From Phymatolithon calcareum (taxonomy: Eukaryota; Rhodophyta; Florideophyceae; Hapalidiales), in the NCBI GenBank assembly GCA_977006965.1, contig OZ345354.1, forward strand, positions 1-64,000: DNA of 64,000 nucleotides, in the 5' to 3' direction. Numbering within the stretch: position 1 is the stretch's first letter; each line of letters begins with the position of its first letter. The position numbers and the translations under genes are program-made. Below, piece after piece: positions 37,290 through 48,110 of the stretch. Below the pieces are notes generated by a model that did no database searches, was not told where the DNA came from, and saw nothing but the letters and a program-made list of their open reading frames with translations.

Positions 37290-37628
37290 CGATCTGTGAG
37301 TACAATCGCCTGCAGCAGCTTTCGGCGGACAGGGAAGCTTGCGTGCTGGGGCTCAGGCCCAGTACGCTGTTATTGGACACAAGATATAGCAGCAGTATTG
37401 TAGTTTATTACAAACTTTGCTAGCTACGAAACCGGAGCTTAAATGGCACTTTGCTTTCTAAAAATTATATCTCTTGGATTCTATTCTTCTTTATATTCGA
37501 ATCTTGGTGCTCTGCTTCAAAAGATCCTGGAGAGGATCGGCATTTGCTTTTATACTTTGAAACCAGGGTGTAGAATCCCTCATCGGGCTCATGCACCGCC
37601 TCTTTAGAGAGCTGCTCAACTTCCTTGG
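37290..37628 (-). pseudogene. Broken second copy of the 3' end of the 36.4-kb gene
   Basis: Read on minus, the block matches the C-terminal part of the upstream frame: a segment like ELSKEAVHEPDEGFYTLVS is followed by a basic KSKCRSSPG-like run. It has no start and does not continue upstream. It shows about one change every four to five bases against copy A. It is best explained as an old partial duplication rather than a separate gene. Confidence 0.6.
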
Positions 37629-39169
37629 GAGAGATCAGTAAAGGTACTCCAATATTTGAACAATGAGAATCTACTCTAGGTTACGTTCTGGAGTTAGATT
37701 AACGCCTTCTGCAATAAAGAAAGAAGGACAGAAAACTACTTTCATTACCGAGCTCTTTCTTCAGTTACTGTGAATCTTTTGGGAGCTTTCCTTGAAATCA
37801 TTGCTCTCACATGCCCCGATGAAAACTTTGTTTAAGCATGAGTACCTCATGCACCACGGTTCTCGCCTTGGAGCACACGCGCCTTGAGTGTCTTTCTCTG
37901 TCTTTCTCCACATGAAGATCGAGATCGTGACAGGCAGCGATACAGCATCATTGTTTGTCAAATCTCACGGCGAGAGTGACACTGGTCATATTTAGAGTAT
38001 TTTTGTAAAGATTTTTCTCCCCTAATTCAACAAGAGAAAACACATCAGCGCACATTGAGTGACCTACGGACACCGCTGGGTGCAGTATCAATGGAATGTA
38101 GTTTCCGCTAGACTAGCTTTGCCCTCCTGTTGAGCGATGCTGACTCCAAAATCTCTGCATTTCTCAATTTTTTAATTATTTATTCGCAGGGCGCGCGAAT
38201 GTCCAGCGCTCAATGTTCCCTTTCGCGGACGAAGACGCGCCGCGCACGAGGTCATTAAGACGCGATAGCGCGTCGATCAAGCCCTCGAACGCCGTTGCGC
38301 GCAGCTGGGAACATAGTGTACCGCAATCCGCGTGCCCGTTAAAATTGTTAGTAAAAAATAGAATTCTCTAGCTCCGGGAGGGGGAGCCGAAATAATTAAT
38401 GACATCGGGAGTAGAAAATATAGATGGAGAAGCAAAACATCGAAATTTATTGCAAAAATAAGCATGGAGAAGCTAAAGTTTTTCTCAAGCTCGCTTTCCA
38501 GCCCAAATAGGCCATACCCCTTTCTAGACTCTCCAAACACATGTTTTAGCTTCTCTCTTTTTTTTCCCCAATCGTCATAGAATTATGTAAAATCTACCAC
38601 TTGATCAAATTTTTCACAGCTTCTCCCACCACATAGTACTAGGCTCTCCATAAGGCAGTAAGCGCATCTGCATTCAGAGATGCATTGACTTTCAGTATCT
38701 CTGTTTTAACTTCGTACAGGCCGTGTTCTTTTCACGTTGGTGATCTCCGGATGGCTACTTCAATTGTATTCTTTATGTCTTCGGGACATGTGAACTGGTA
38801 TAACCCAGATTGCCACTTTCCGGGACCGTGGCATTTTTTCCATATGTGGGCAGAGAATCTGGTAGATGTTTTGAGCAAAGTTTATTTAAAAGCCCCGCAG
38901 ACTTGCGAAGATATGGGCAAGTCTCTCTCAGTTCGACCTACCTTTGTGTAGCTTACGAAAACGCACCGCCAAAGGGGCGGGCGGAAAAACGTAGGATCTC
39001 AGATATCCCATCAAACTTACAGAACTCCTGCATTGTTCGCCGTTGACAACCCGACGTAGCGAGGCGCCGTTGTGTTTTCATTGCAACATATTTTGCAGCT
39101 CTGTGCTCAGTGCACCGAGCTCGTTTGACAGCTGATCCGATAGCATGTCATAACAGCGCATAGCCCGTG
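37629..39169. other. Gene-poor stretch with one GC-rich patch
   Basis: Mostly AT-rich with no long frame. At 38190-38310 the base composition changes abruptly to CG-rich with many CGCG sites and a small perfect hairpin (GACGCG-ATAG-CGCGTC, 38259-38274). The motif GGAGAAGCTAAA recurs in both orientations around 38460-38560 and also in the 32.1/32.4-kb direct repeats, hinting at a shared short element. Confidence 0.35.
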
Positions 39170-39217
39170 GCGCGGTACTCGCGAAAGTCTCTATGGATTA
39201 AGGGCGTTGACATCATC
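39170..39217 (+). repeat. LTR-like direct repeat, copy 1
   Basis: The block with GGTACTCGCG, AAGTCTCT and GGGCGTTGACATCATC matches 40472-40521 at about two of three positions, 1302 bases away. Both lie just after a TGTCA. A TATATAAG box at 39403-39410 and a C/T-rich leader follow copy 1, as expected of an LTR promoter. The internal 1.3 kb has no retroelement protein, so LTR origin is only a suggestion. Confidence 0.35.
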
Positions 39218-40170
39218 TCTTTGTGTTGCGCCCGCTGTTTTGTCGCTGTCCCAAGGCGGTCTCTTTTTCCTCTCGCGACTGTACGCCGCACAACTTGGAT
39301 CGCGATAGTCATACTGCTCTTGGTATGTGATCTTTTGGGCCATACTTGCACGTGTCTCTCGTGTGTCTATGCGCTGCACCGGTGTCTTTTGCTTTGGTTG
39401 TAGTATATAAGCTAGTTAGTTCCTTCCTCTGAGTAAAGGAGGGTGGGGGAGTTCTTCTGATTCTGGCCCGATTGCTTAGATCAAGCACGTGCAATATTCG
39501 CCTGACAGTCCCTTCGACCACGCGGAGTCGGAGTTCTTCCCACCCTTTCCTGACCGCAACCGTTTCGGCGGGCAAGCCGGTGCGTCGCCAACCGCTTTCA
39601 AGTTTCCCATGCCCTTTTTCGTGCGTCCGTGCGAAGGTGGGCGGCCAAGCCATGGTCGGCGCCTAAAGACGGCGTCGTTTTCTCTTTACTTTCTCTTTTG
39701 CCTTTCGTCATGTCGTAAGCGGCGCAGTGGACGTCCGCTCGACTAGTCTCCACGCTTATTCTTCTCCGTTTTCCCGAAGGCCCGCGCTCGTGTTAGTCCA
39801 CACAATCGCTGGACTTACCGTATGGCAATCTTGCCCGTTTGTGTTGCAAGTTGCGCTTATCATCTGGACTTAAGTGCTCCTCACGTCGAGCTTCCGAGGC
39901 CCAGTTCGGCGTAGCCTTGCGCTCGTGTTCTACGTTCGCGACCGCTTGCATTCCCGCAAAGCCATGGAGTACTACGATGGGGGACGCCTATTTTGTCCGC
40001 TGGTCTGGGTTTTTTGGTTGGTTGTCTTTCTTTCCTCCTTTTTTGTCTTTTCTCTACCGCTCTTTTCGTCTCTCTCCTCTGTTGGGCTTTTCTCTCCCAT
40101 GTGGCGTCGGGTTCTTTGGAGCCTGGTGCTACAAGACGCTCTGTCGGCAGCGGCACACCGCTGGTATTTT

Positions 40171-40380
40171 AGGTATTCTCTGGAAACCGATTTAATACTC
40201 GATGTTGCACGTCTTCTCTACTTCCGCCGCCGTACTCGCTCCTCGGCTGTTTGCTCCGCGCAACGTATCCTCTCATGGGTGTTACGAAGGCTTCTGCGTT
40301 ACTCCTGCCAGTGCGCCTGCTTCCTATTAAAGAAGTATTTTTTCACATTTGTTTGTTGACGCCTTGCTGTCTCCGATTAC
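40171..40380 (+). repeat. Diverged tandem repeat, copy 1 of 2
   Basis: It aligns with 40588-40797 at an offset of 417. Shared blocks are CTCGATGTTGCA, GTCTTCTC, CTTCTGCCTTGC-like runs, CCAGTG, GCTTCCT and GGTTGACGC. It has no coding sense. Confidence 0.6.
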
Positions 40381-40471
40381 AGAAACTCCTCGCGGGGATC
40401 GGCTATAGGCGGTATTTGAATTGGCTCGCGCTCGGGGCAATTGCACAAAGGAAATAACTGAGAATGTCACG

Positions 40472-40521
40472 CGGCGTAGTACTTACGTAAGTCCCTTTCG
40501 AGTAGGGGCGTTGGCATCGTC
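40472..40521 (+). repeat. LTR-like direct repeat, copy 2
   Basis: Partner of 39170-39217, preceded by AATGTCACGCGG and followed within 25 bases by a TATAAAT element. Confidence 0.35.
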
Positions 40522-40587
40522 ACTATAAATAATTTTGCGGGAGCTGGATACTGCTTATCTTGAAACCGAGTTCTTTCTCAGTGTTTC

Positions 40588-40797
40588 AGATCTTCTATTG
40601 AGATCGACAACTTCCTCGATGTTGCAAGTCTTCTCCATTCCTGGTTCCGCGCTCGTTTCTTTGTTGTTTGATTTGCGTCGCGTGGCCTCGCGTGGATGTG
40701 ACGAAAGCTTCTGCCTTGCTTCTGCCAGTGTAACTGCTTCCTGTTGAAGCAGTCTTTTTCTGCACATTGGTTGGTTGACGCTTATCTGTCTCCGGAG
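40588..40797 (+). repeat. Diverged tandem repeat, copy 2 of 2
   Basis: Second copy of the 40171-40380 block. Confidence 0.6.
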
Positions 40798-40819
40798 AAA
40801 ATCTGGTACTGCTCATTCG

Positions 40820-41744
40820 TCTTCCGGTAATCTTCTTTTTTCCGTTCGTTTTCTCATTTTCTTCTTCATCCTGGCTCGCTGTTTCAGAGTCGTTTGTTCG
40901 TCCTTCTCCTTAAGCGCAGATATCTTCTCTTGATACTCCCCGTTTTGTCCGTACTTGTGTTTACACTCGTGGTATAATCTCCAGTCTTCAGGTCTCTGGG
41001 TCGCTCTGGCTATTATGCAGACGGGGGGCGGGGGAAATTGTAGGTTTTCTTTTAGAAGCCCTCAACGTCGACGCACGCCAACACCAGAGCAGACTTGCAT
41101 TGAGCTGTAACCCTTCTAGGGAAGACTGCAGCATACAGCCTCCATCATCACAGTATCATCTCCTCTTGCATCTCGTTTTCTAGTATAATTAGTTTGTCCA
41201 TCGCTTGTTTCACTTCCTATTCTGTTCTATCATTAGGTTACTTTGAAGGGTTTCCAGCAGGATCGATTCAAGTTAGTCGTAGTTTCCAATATATGCGAAG
41301 GATTTCGCGGGGGGAAGCGGCCGAAAAACCATTTGCTGCCAAATGTCTGTGTTTCCTCAACTTGATTTGAAATACGGGGGTCAAATTCTCTCTCAAATCC
41401 ACTGCGATTTTGCGTTTCTTGGCCTTCTCCGTCTTGGTACATGCCCAATAGATTTAGAGTTTCTCATCGTTGTCGGTGACCTTTCCTTCCACGGCCCTCT
41501 TCGCTGGGACGTTCAACAGTTCGCGCTTATCGAGGTATCGAATATCCCTCTGTACCTGTGCTAAGTTCTCATCTTTTCCTTCGTAGTTCTTTATTCTCTC
41601 CAGGTTCCGGTTTGCATGCAAGAGCCGCAGCGCAAATTATTCTCCTAATTTCTTGCACGTCAGCTCTGGTGGTGTGATTCTGCATAGCGTTCGCATTCGA
41701 TCATTATTCTGTACTGCCGGGTAAGTTTATAAGCGCGGTGACAC
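40820..41744. other. Intergenic, nothing recognised
   Basis: A T-rich + strand with short frames only. No motif assigned. Confidence 0.4.
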
Positions 41745-42345
41745 TTGGCCGATTTTCAATACGAAGGTATCCATGAACATATAAATACAGGATGCAGTGG
41801 AGAGCCCTGGGGGACTCCGCGATCGATCAGGTTCCACTTATTTTCATCGTCTCCGGCTCTGGAAATCCAAAATGGCTTCAGTAAGTACTTAACCATCTCT
41901 GCAATATCTTTGGGTAGGCATGACTCCACTCTGCGTTGGAGAATATCCCGAAGGACGCGGTCATATGCGGAGGACAGGTCGAGTACGGCGGCAAATCGGT
42001 GGCCTCGCCTCATAGTACTGGTCGCTCTTAGGATAGCGAGTTCCGTCCCTTTGTTCTTCTGAAAGCTCATTGGTGGAATTTGTAGCGTTCGCGTATTGCA
42101 GAGTCCATCGCGGAGTCAATAATCTCTCACGCTTGGCTGAGAATCGATATTGGAAGGTAGTTCCCTCGGACGTGGGCTGGTACTTTCTTGTGAATGGGAA
42201 TAAAGACACCTTTACGCGGGTAGACACCGAAGTTTTCCGCATGTTTCCCAAAGCGTCGCAAGGAAGTCACCACGCAGTCCAGGGCTTGCTTGTAGCATTT
42301 CGAAGGTCTTCTCTAGAGTTTCTTTCATATCAGGGCCAGTTCGTC
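41745..42345 (-). pseudogene. Non-LTR retrotransposon (LINE) reverse transcriptase, N-terminal/palm part
   Basis: LINE reverse transcriptases copy element RNA at the target site. Reading down the minus strand, the family order is visible: LATLWETCGKLRC (near 42250), KGVFIPIHKK and NYLPISILSQA (near 42200-42120). Then come motif A as AVLDLSSAYDRV (near 41980) and motif B as RGVPQGSPLHPVF (near 41800). It is dead: a frameshift near 42235, a TGA after SILSQA, another stop before the AFRR-type segment and a frame end at 41756. Motif C (YADD) is absent, so the piece is truncated. The segment LALWEICGKLKC at 44.75 kb is from the same family. Confidence 0.8.
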
Positions 42346-42478
42346 GTGCTCAGTACTCTAGAATGATTTGCATCTTAACGGTTCCCCAAAGCTAGCACCA
42401 TGCTTTAATAAGTTTCTTGTATACTTTGTGGTTTTCCTTGCAGGAAAAGAGCTGCATCAGGCCTAGAGTCTATCCTAC

Positions 42479-42861
42479 ATGGGTATCAGTATGAAGAACA
42501 ACAGCTTAATGGACGATACAGCAATTTCAAGAGTTCAGAATGAAGTGAGATGTATACGCAAACTCAGACAAAAAGGTGTGAACGTCAGAGGATTCCAGCC
42601 AGCCACTTGTATCAGGATTTTCAAATCATTGGTTCCCTCCAAATGGGAGTACGCCATTCACCTGATCCCGATCACCAAATGTCTGATATTGGCAATCGAA
42701 GCAGGTATGTTTTCGGAAAATATGCCGAACATAGAAGGGAACGGATGCGAGTGCTCTGCCCACTCGCCAGCCCACAGATTCTCATTGTCCAAATGTTTAA
42801 AGAGGGCCACGAAATGTTCTTCTTGCGCCATCGCGGCAATATCACTACTTGCCCACTGTAG
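42479..42861 (+). pseudogene. LINE reverse transcriptase, C-terminal part, on the opposite strand
   Basis: The + strand reads EVRCIRKLRQKGVNVRGF, then CIRIFKSLVPSKWEYAIHL, which is the post-palm region of L1-like enzymes (L..G.N..G...A..I.KS...P..EY). After a frameshift near 42690 it continues as FGKYAEHRRERMRVL and FKEGHEMFFLRH, matching the C-terminal segment of the same proteins. It has no catalytic motifs and opposes the pieces on both sides, so the element has been rearranged by inversion or separate insertions. Confidence 0.6.
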
Positions 42862-42892
42862 TTCTTTGAAGTTTCGCTATTCTCTTAGGCTT

Positions 42893-43212
42893 CCAGAATC
42901 CTAAGTTGCTTCAGTTGGTGTACCGCTGCTTTTGCGTTTTTCATGAGCCTGATTGTGCTTGTGACATTAATTCCGGTTGGTCCTAAAGATATCGAGAGGG
43001 ATTTTTTGAATCTTCAGGTACCTGCGAAAGAGTATAGTTCGCTAGCCGGAATGAGTATTTCTTTGTCTCGGTCAACTCTAGCACTTCGATCTTACAATTT
43101 TTGTGTTCTCTCTTCGGTCCTCGTCGTTGAAATATCGTACTGGTTCTGCAGCGCGTGCGCGGTTTTCACCACTAGGATCACGTCGTCTGCAGAGAGAACT
43201 CGTTACACTTCA
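42893..43212 (-). pseudogene. LINE reverse transcriptase, motif C and thumb
   Basis: Minus-strand reading gives VLSADDVILVVKTAHALQNQ, in which ADDVIL is motif C, the metal-binding aspartate pair (canonical FADDV). After a TAA and a TGA in the same frame, SISLGPTGINVTSTIRLM and KNAKAAVHQLKQL follow, matching the thumb of L1-like enzymes. This is the segment expected directly after motif B, but it lies upstream of the A/B piece on the same strand. It is either a second element or a shuffled one. Confidence 0.65.
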
Positions 43213-43319
43213 AATATATTGGAATTTTATGGAAGGCGCATTTTTTTGATTGTAGTACACCTCTCTGTTTCGGCAATAGAAACAAGGTGCGATACATCAT
43301 CCTCCCGAACGTGAGCAGA

Positions 43320-44600
43320 TACCTGTGCGAATCTGTATGTGAAAACGTCAGCTAAGAAGAAAATCAGGTGACACCAAAGGAGCAAGGTCATTGAGGCGGC
43401 AGAAGAGAAGGCGAATATGAAAAACCGACTTATCCCATACTCTAAAATTACGCAATCACCGCACCTGCTCTGCCACACAAGAAGGTAGAGGCCACTTGCC
43501 AACATTTCGTCATATGGAATATTTCCACAGATGAATACAGCTGTCCTCATCAAACAGAATGGCCAATGTGGGGAATATTCAATCAAAGACGTCGTAAGCG
43601 GACTCTCGAAGGACAGAGTCCAAAAAGAAGAGAGCACTTAGACTAAGAGAAGACTGGGAGATCTGCTAAGTGGACTAGAGATAGATATTTGTGGAGCTCT
43701 AAACCGTCGAACAACCACCATAATAAATTCCTCACTGCACAGATTCGAGCCAAGTTTTCTTGGTGCACAAAAAGTTGCCACAAGCGTCAGCAGATGTGCT
43801 GGGAAATTTTAAATAGAAGTTCCTTCTCTTCTTCCTGGGCGCTAGGAAAGGTATATACCGGAAATGCCCAACTCTGTTTGAGTACATCTTGAATAACCTC
43901 AAAGCAGTAGACAAGAATACGTTTTGCGGTACACCTTGGATTGGCATACCACTGATTTTGAACGCTCGAAGCAGACAAGCTGCGTTCCATGATATCTCTA
44001 GAGCTCTTAATTGAATGCTCAGAAGTGATTGTCGACGGTCAAAGAGGACTTGAAATTGACATATTCGAGTTGTACGCAGGCGAGAATCAAATGGGAAATC
44101 CATTATCTACATTAGAGAGAAATGTTTAAGTGGGTGCCAGGCAGGATAGAGCAGATGTATGCCTGTACTGACAAACGGGAGGTGAACGATTGGTGTGATA
44201 TTTTTCAGGAAAGGCTGATGAAGACGTAGACTTCGCCTAAGCCGAGGCTTCCGAGATTTAGAAGTTTTTGGAACAAGAAGCTCGACAATCTGGCCAAGAA
44301 TCGAACCCGGTAGTGTAAGATTTAGAGCACAACAGGCCTCGAAATTGACAACGTTTCTCTCCGAGAGGTGACGATGCTGTTAAAAAAGAAGAAGAGAAAT
44401 GCTTTATTCGAACAATTTGAAAAGATACATTGAGGAGGTTGAGAAAATGGGACCGAGCGAATCGGGGAACACCACAAGCAATATCATGAAGTCAAAATCC
44501 AGAAGCAAAAGAGCAATCAAGGCTCTCGGGGCTCCTGTCCAATCAAGCAAGTTCTCAGCATATATCTAAAGTGTGTGTAAGGCCGAACAAGACTGAAATC
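43320..44600. other. Intergenic or decayed retroelement, not resolved
   Basis: It lies between two LINE pieces. A minus frame of 136 codons at 43227-43637 and one of 123 codons at 43732-44103 show no recognisable domain. They may be unrecognisable LINE remains. Confidence 0.3.
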
Positions 44601-44629
44601 AGCAATTGCGTACTGTTTCTTTCAATAGG

Positions 44630-44790
44630 GAAATGAAGCGGCACATCGCAAGAGCGTTCAACAGAGCACTGAAGGGAAAGACGGTAGGCCCCGATGGAGT
44701 TGCAATCGAAATGCTGCATGAGAATAAGAAGCGGTGCTCGAAATAATGCTAGCATTATGGGAAATATGCGGGAAACTTAAATGTATTTAA
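44630..44790 (+). pseudogene. LINE reverse transcriptase, N-terminal fragment
   Basis: The + strand reads RHIARAFNRALKGKTVGPDG and AIEMLHENKK, the segment before reverse transcriptase motif 1 (K..GPDG...E.L). It then shifts frame near 44740 into LALWEICGKLKC. This is the same family as the 42.3-kb minus-strand copy, which has LATLWETCGKLRC. It ends at a stop and does not continue. Confidence 0.7.
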
Positions 44791-45254
44791 CTTGCATGGC
44801 GCCAAATTATATTCCTAGACAATATATTCATGGAGATATCCCCTCGAGAGCCAGAAAATGACCGATAGAGTTGTACGCGCAACCCGTGGAGGGGGGAAGT
44901 TACGAAAACCTTCTTCGGCATGGCGGGAGACTAGATGTGGGTTTTTACACCTCACTAAATCGTGTTACATGGATGCCTGCTGTGCTAGTGAGAGCTCGTG
45001 GAAGGGGGAGGATGTTGTCCCTGGTTCGAGTGCAATTCTGTGTCATTTGTTATCATATACTTTGCGTTTGAAAATGACTGGATTGGATTGGATTTTTGTT
45101 TCATTGAAGCTCCCTTTGTCAATTATCATTGCACCTGGGAGGTGCGGGAAATGGAGTTTTCAATGGTGGTCTAAACAGTCCGGAGCCGCCCAAAATATAA
45201 TTTTGTAGGGGGGCAGGCGTGACAGGGCTTCGTCATGGCAACGGTTGTGCTTGA

Positions 45255-45755
45255 TTGTCAGTACCAGTGCCTACACGCCTAGAGCTGGAAAATGACCAAG
45301 GACTGAGCTTCAAATTGCATTGCCGGGAAGTGAGTCAAAAACTCCGGTTCAAGGCCCGCCTTATCCGAGCGCTCGGGAGAACATCTTGGGGCGCGGAATC
45401 ATCATGGATGGAAGCTTTCCGTAAGAGCTACTGCGAGCCAACTGCGCTATATGGTGCATCAGCTTTCGCTGTACACGGCTTCGACGTCCACATCAAGCAA
45501 GTGGAAGTCGCTCGGAATGAAGCGGCTCGAGCGGCTAGCGGATGTTTGAAAGCTACGAATATTGCCAATCTCCGGTCACTGATTGGGATGCGTAGCTTGT
45601 GCGTTATTGGAGATATGCAAGCCACTCTTGTCATGGACAAAGCTCTTGGACTACTACCGGACACTCCTGTGGCTCGCACAACCCAGACAAATGCGTTGAA
45701 CTCTAGACGCAACGTAGGGTCGTGGAGGGACTCGAGGACCTTCCATCTGGCGTAG
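45255..45755 (+). pseudogene. LINE reverse transcriptase C-terminal region (I/CR1/Jockey-type)
   Basis: The frame has 166 codons. It shows KLRFKARLIRALGRTSWGAE, then EPTALYGASAFAVHG, IKQVEVARNEAARAASGC and NLRSLIGMRSL. This is the standard end of reverse transcriptases in the I/CR1/Jockey group (L..R...L..L.G..WG..., YGA..W, Q..A.R...G....T....L....G). No palm motifs are present upstream, so it is a 5'-truncated remnant, as LINE insertions usually are. The type differs from the L1-like pieces to the left, so at least two LINE families are present. Confidence 0.65.
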
Positions 45756-45781
45756 AAAGGGATCCTTGCGCTCCCACACAA

Positions 45782-46252
45782 TGGGATCCAACCACCAATT
45801 CATAAGGACAGCTCCAGTAACAGGTTTTAAATTTTCAAGACTCCTATTTCGGCGAAGCATGATCCAGAGGAGAAGCGTACCGCGACAGACGCTTTTAGTC
45901 TAGAGCGAAATGCAGCATAATCTGCCCATGTCGAAATATGGACTGACGAAAGTGCTGGAAAAGTACCACATGAATTTGTCTGCGACCTTAATCATAGAGA
46001 ACGAGTCTTCGTGATATGGGATGAAAGTTGGTATACTGCGACGTTGAGCAAATTCAGCCCCTCTCAGTACCATAACCACGAAGCAGCGAAACGATTTGAG
46101 TCTCGACACAGCAAGCTCCCGGACATCCTCTTGGCCTACGAAGACAGAGACGAGTATGCATACTCAACGACCCCGACCGCTTCGAAACAACGCATTATCG
46201 TGTGCGACGAAGATGGTGACAAACTCGACATGTATCTTACAATCCCATTCCA
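45782..46252. other. Intergenic, nothing recognised
   Basis: A + frame at 46011-46240 gives a hydrophilic stretch (YEDRDEYAYS, VCDEDGDKLDMYL) with no family resemblance. It ends at the breakpoint with the transporter fragment. Confidence 0.3.
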
Positions 46253-46775
46253 CCAGTCGATTCTTCATCGGTTTCGTCGGTGCAACCTTCGTCGTTACCC
46301 AGTTCTGGATCTCCATCATGTCTGCGCCCGCTATCGTTGGAACTGCTAACGCTACATCGGGTGGATGGGCTAGCCTCGGTGGTGGTGTGACCAACGCTCT
46401 CATTCCACAACTCTGTGCCGGTGTCGCTTGCGCACGCGGTATGGACCCGGCTGATGAGACTGATAATATTGCCTGGTGTTACTCCATGCTTATTCCGGCC
46501 TCTGCTCACGTTGCCACCTCTGTTGCCATGTACTTACTCTCCGACGATGTTCTTCGACGCTCTGTTAATGCTCGAAAGAGGAAGAACGACAACCCTGGTT
46601 AGACCATGTTCCGCGCTGTCAGCAACTGGTGCGTTTGGATCTTTTTCTTCCCCTACGCCGGTTACTTCGAGAGATGGTCCTTTATCGCGCAGCTCACTAA
46701 GGGAGTCAGTCCAAAGGCGAACATCTTTGTGCCACTCACCATGGACGATATGACACACAATTTTTTCCCGGGCTC
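46253..46775 (+). pseudogene. NRT2/NarK-type nitrate transporter, middle fragment
   Basis: NRT2 proteins are 12-helix plasma-membrane nitrate/proton symporters of the major facilitator superfamily. The + strand reads RFFIGFVGATFVVTQFW, then NATSGGWASLGGGVTNALIP, the family signature helix (usual form AGWGNLGGGVTQ). IAWCYSMLIPASAHVATSVA and MYLLSDD follow. After a frameshift near 46550 and a TAG at 46600, a second frame gives RAVSNWCVWIFFFPYAG and, after about 75 unrelated bases, LTMDDMTHNFF; both are NRT2 segments. The first four or five helices and the second half are missing. Upstream sequence is unrelated, so this is a truncated copy. The intact parent gene should lie elsewhere in the genome. 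Confidence 0.8.
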
Positions 46776-47040
46776 ACTGTCGTCTTCCAGCCAACCAGAA
46801 CGCAAAGATTCTAATTTCAAACACCCTCATCGCCATCACGCCCAACAACATGCAACGGTCTCGCTATCCACTCTATTGGCCTTCCCTGCCCAAATTACAC
46901 ACTTAGCAGCACAAACCGCCCCACCTTGCCATTCCCGATCCTCCCGTCACCGACACTAGGTATGATAACATTCCCTCATCAAAGCACTATTCCTGCTCAT
47001 CTCTTCGTCCATCTATGTAATCCTCCTCGAAGGTACGCAA
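46776..47040. other. Intergenic, C-rich, nothing recognised
   Basis: A cytosine-rich, G-poor + strand leading into the minisatellite. No gene seen. Confidence 0.3.
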
Positions 47041-47505
47041 GGCCACCGTGCCGCAGGTGCAGACCCCCTCTGCAGCCCGCCGCCCGCTGACACCCGCTGC
47101 CACCGCTCCCCCTACTGCCCGTCGCCGCACGCTGCCACCCGCTGCCCCCATTGACGCCCGCGCCCGCTGCCACCTGCTGCCGCCCTCTGGCCCCACTCCC
47201 GCCGGCCGCCTACCGCCCACTGCCGTTCGCCGCTAGCCGCCGCCCGCTGATACCAACTCCCACCCGCTGCCACTCGCTGCTGCTCGCTTCCTCCACTGCC
47301 CCGCCGCCCACTGCCGACAGCTGCCACCCGTTGCCCCCACTGCCGCCGGCTGCTCGTTGCCGCCCGCAATCCGCTACCCCTCGCTGCCACCCGGTGTCGC
47401 CCGCTACCCCCATTGCCGCCCGGTGCCCCCGCTGCCCATTGTGACCAACTGCCATCCGCTGCCGCCTTCTGCCCCCACTGCCGCCGGCCGCCTGTTGCCA
47501 CTGTT
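47041..47505 (+). repeat. GC-rich degenerate minisatellite
   Basis: Imperfect repeats of a GCTGCCACCCGCTGCCCCC-type core, 12-24 bases long, fill the interval, almost without A. Long open frames on both strands (Gly/Ala/Arg/Trp-rich on minus, Pro-rich on plus) are by-products of the low complexity. Confidence 0.85.
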
Positions 47506-48110
47506 GGGAAACGTCGCTGTTTCAGGACGAAATCTCGTCACCGTAGGGACTCCTGAAGGGTGTGAGAGAAGTAATCCTGAGATGGCCGCGCTTTCTCACC
47601 GAGGTTATAGCGATCAAACCGATATCTCCCCCGACAGCGGTGCGAACAGTGCATCACCGGCGAGCGCTGAGCGAGCTGGTCTTTTTGTCTCCAGAACCCT
47701 CGTGAAGGCAGATGCATCAGCACGACCGCTATTGTCAGTGTGATTTGAGCTGGCCCCAAGTCTAACTCCGTGCGTCCTTCAGTTTAAAAATTGTGACCTC
47801 GAAAAACATTCTTTGGAGAGTGCAGATGTGCTACTATATGCCTATGTGCGGAGATGGTGTGTTCGTTTTCAAGGCCGTCCATACTCATCCTAACTTGCAC
47901 AGCGATGGCAACTTAGGCATCTTGCAGAGCGAGCCAAGCATGGAAATCTCTCGGCACCCTGGAATATCGACCGTGTTCTTGTGGGGGATGGGAAAGTTCA
48001 TGATGGCTTCCTTCTGCATGAAAACCAGTACTACGGCTCCGATGCGCGCAACGGCTCATACAATACCTTTCATCCCATAAGATTCCTTTCTGTGCATCAC
48101 GAGATCAGTT
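47506..48110. other. Intergenic, nothing assigned
   Basis: A + frame near 47950-48080 (reading NIDRVLVGDGKVHDGF in one phase) could be a decayed coding fragment, but I cannot place it. Confidence 0.25.

Noticed and set aside
39874-40359. A 161-codon plus frame with hydrophobic stretches
   Set aside because: It lies across the diverged direct repeats, is matched by an overlapping frame on each strand, and the hydrophobicity follows from a T-rich strand.
47112-47501. A 129-codon minus-strand Gly/Arg/Trp-rich frame
   Set aside because: It is a by-product of the GC-rich minisatellite, which is open in several frames on both strands.
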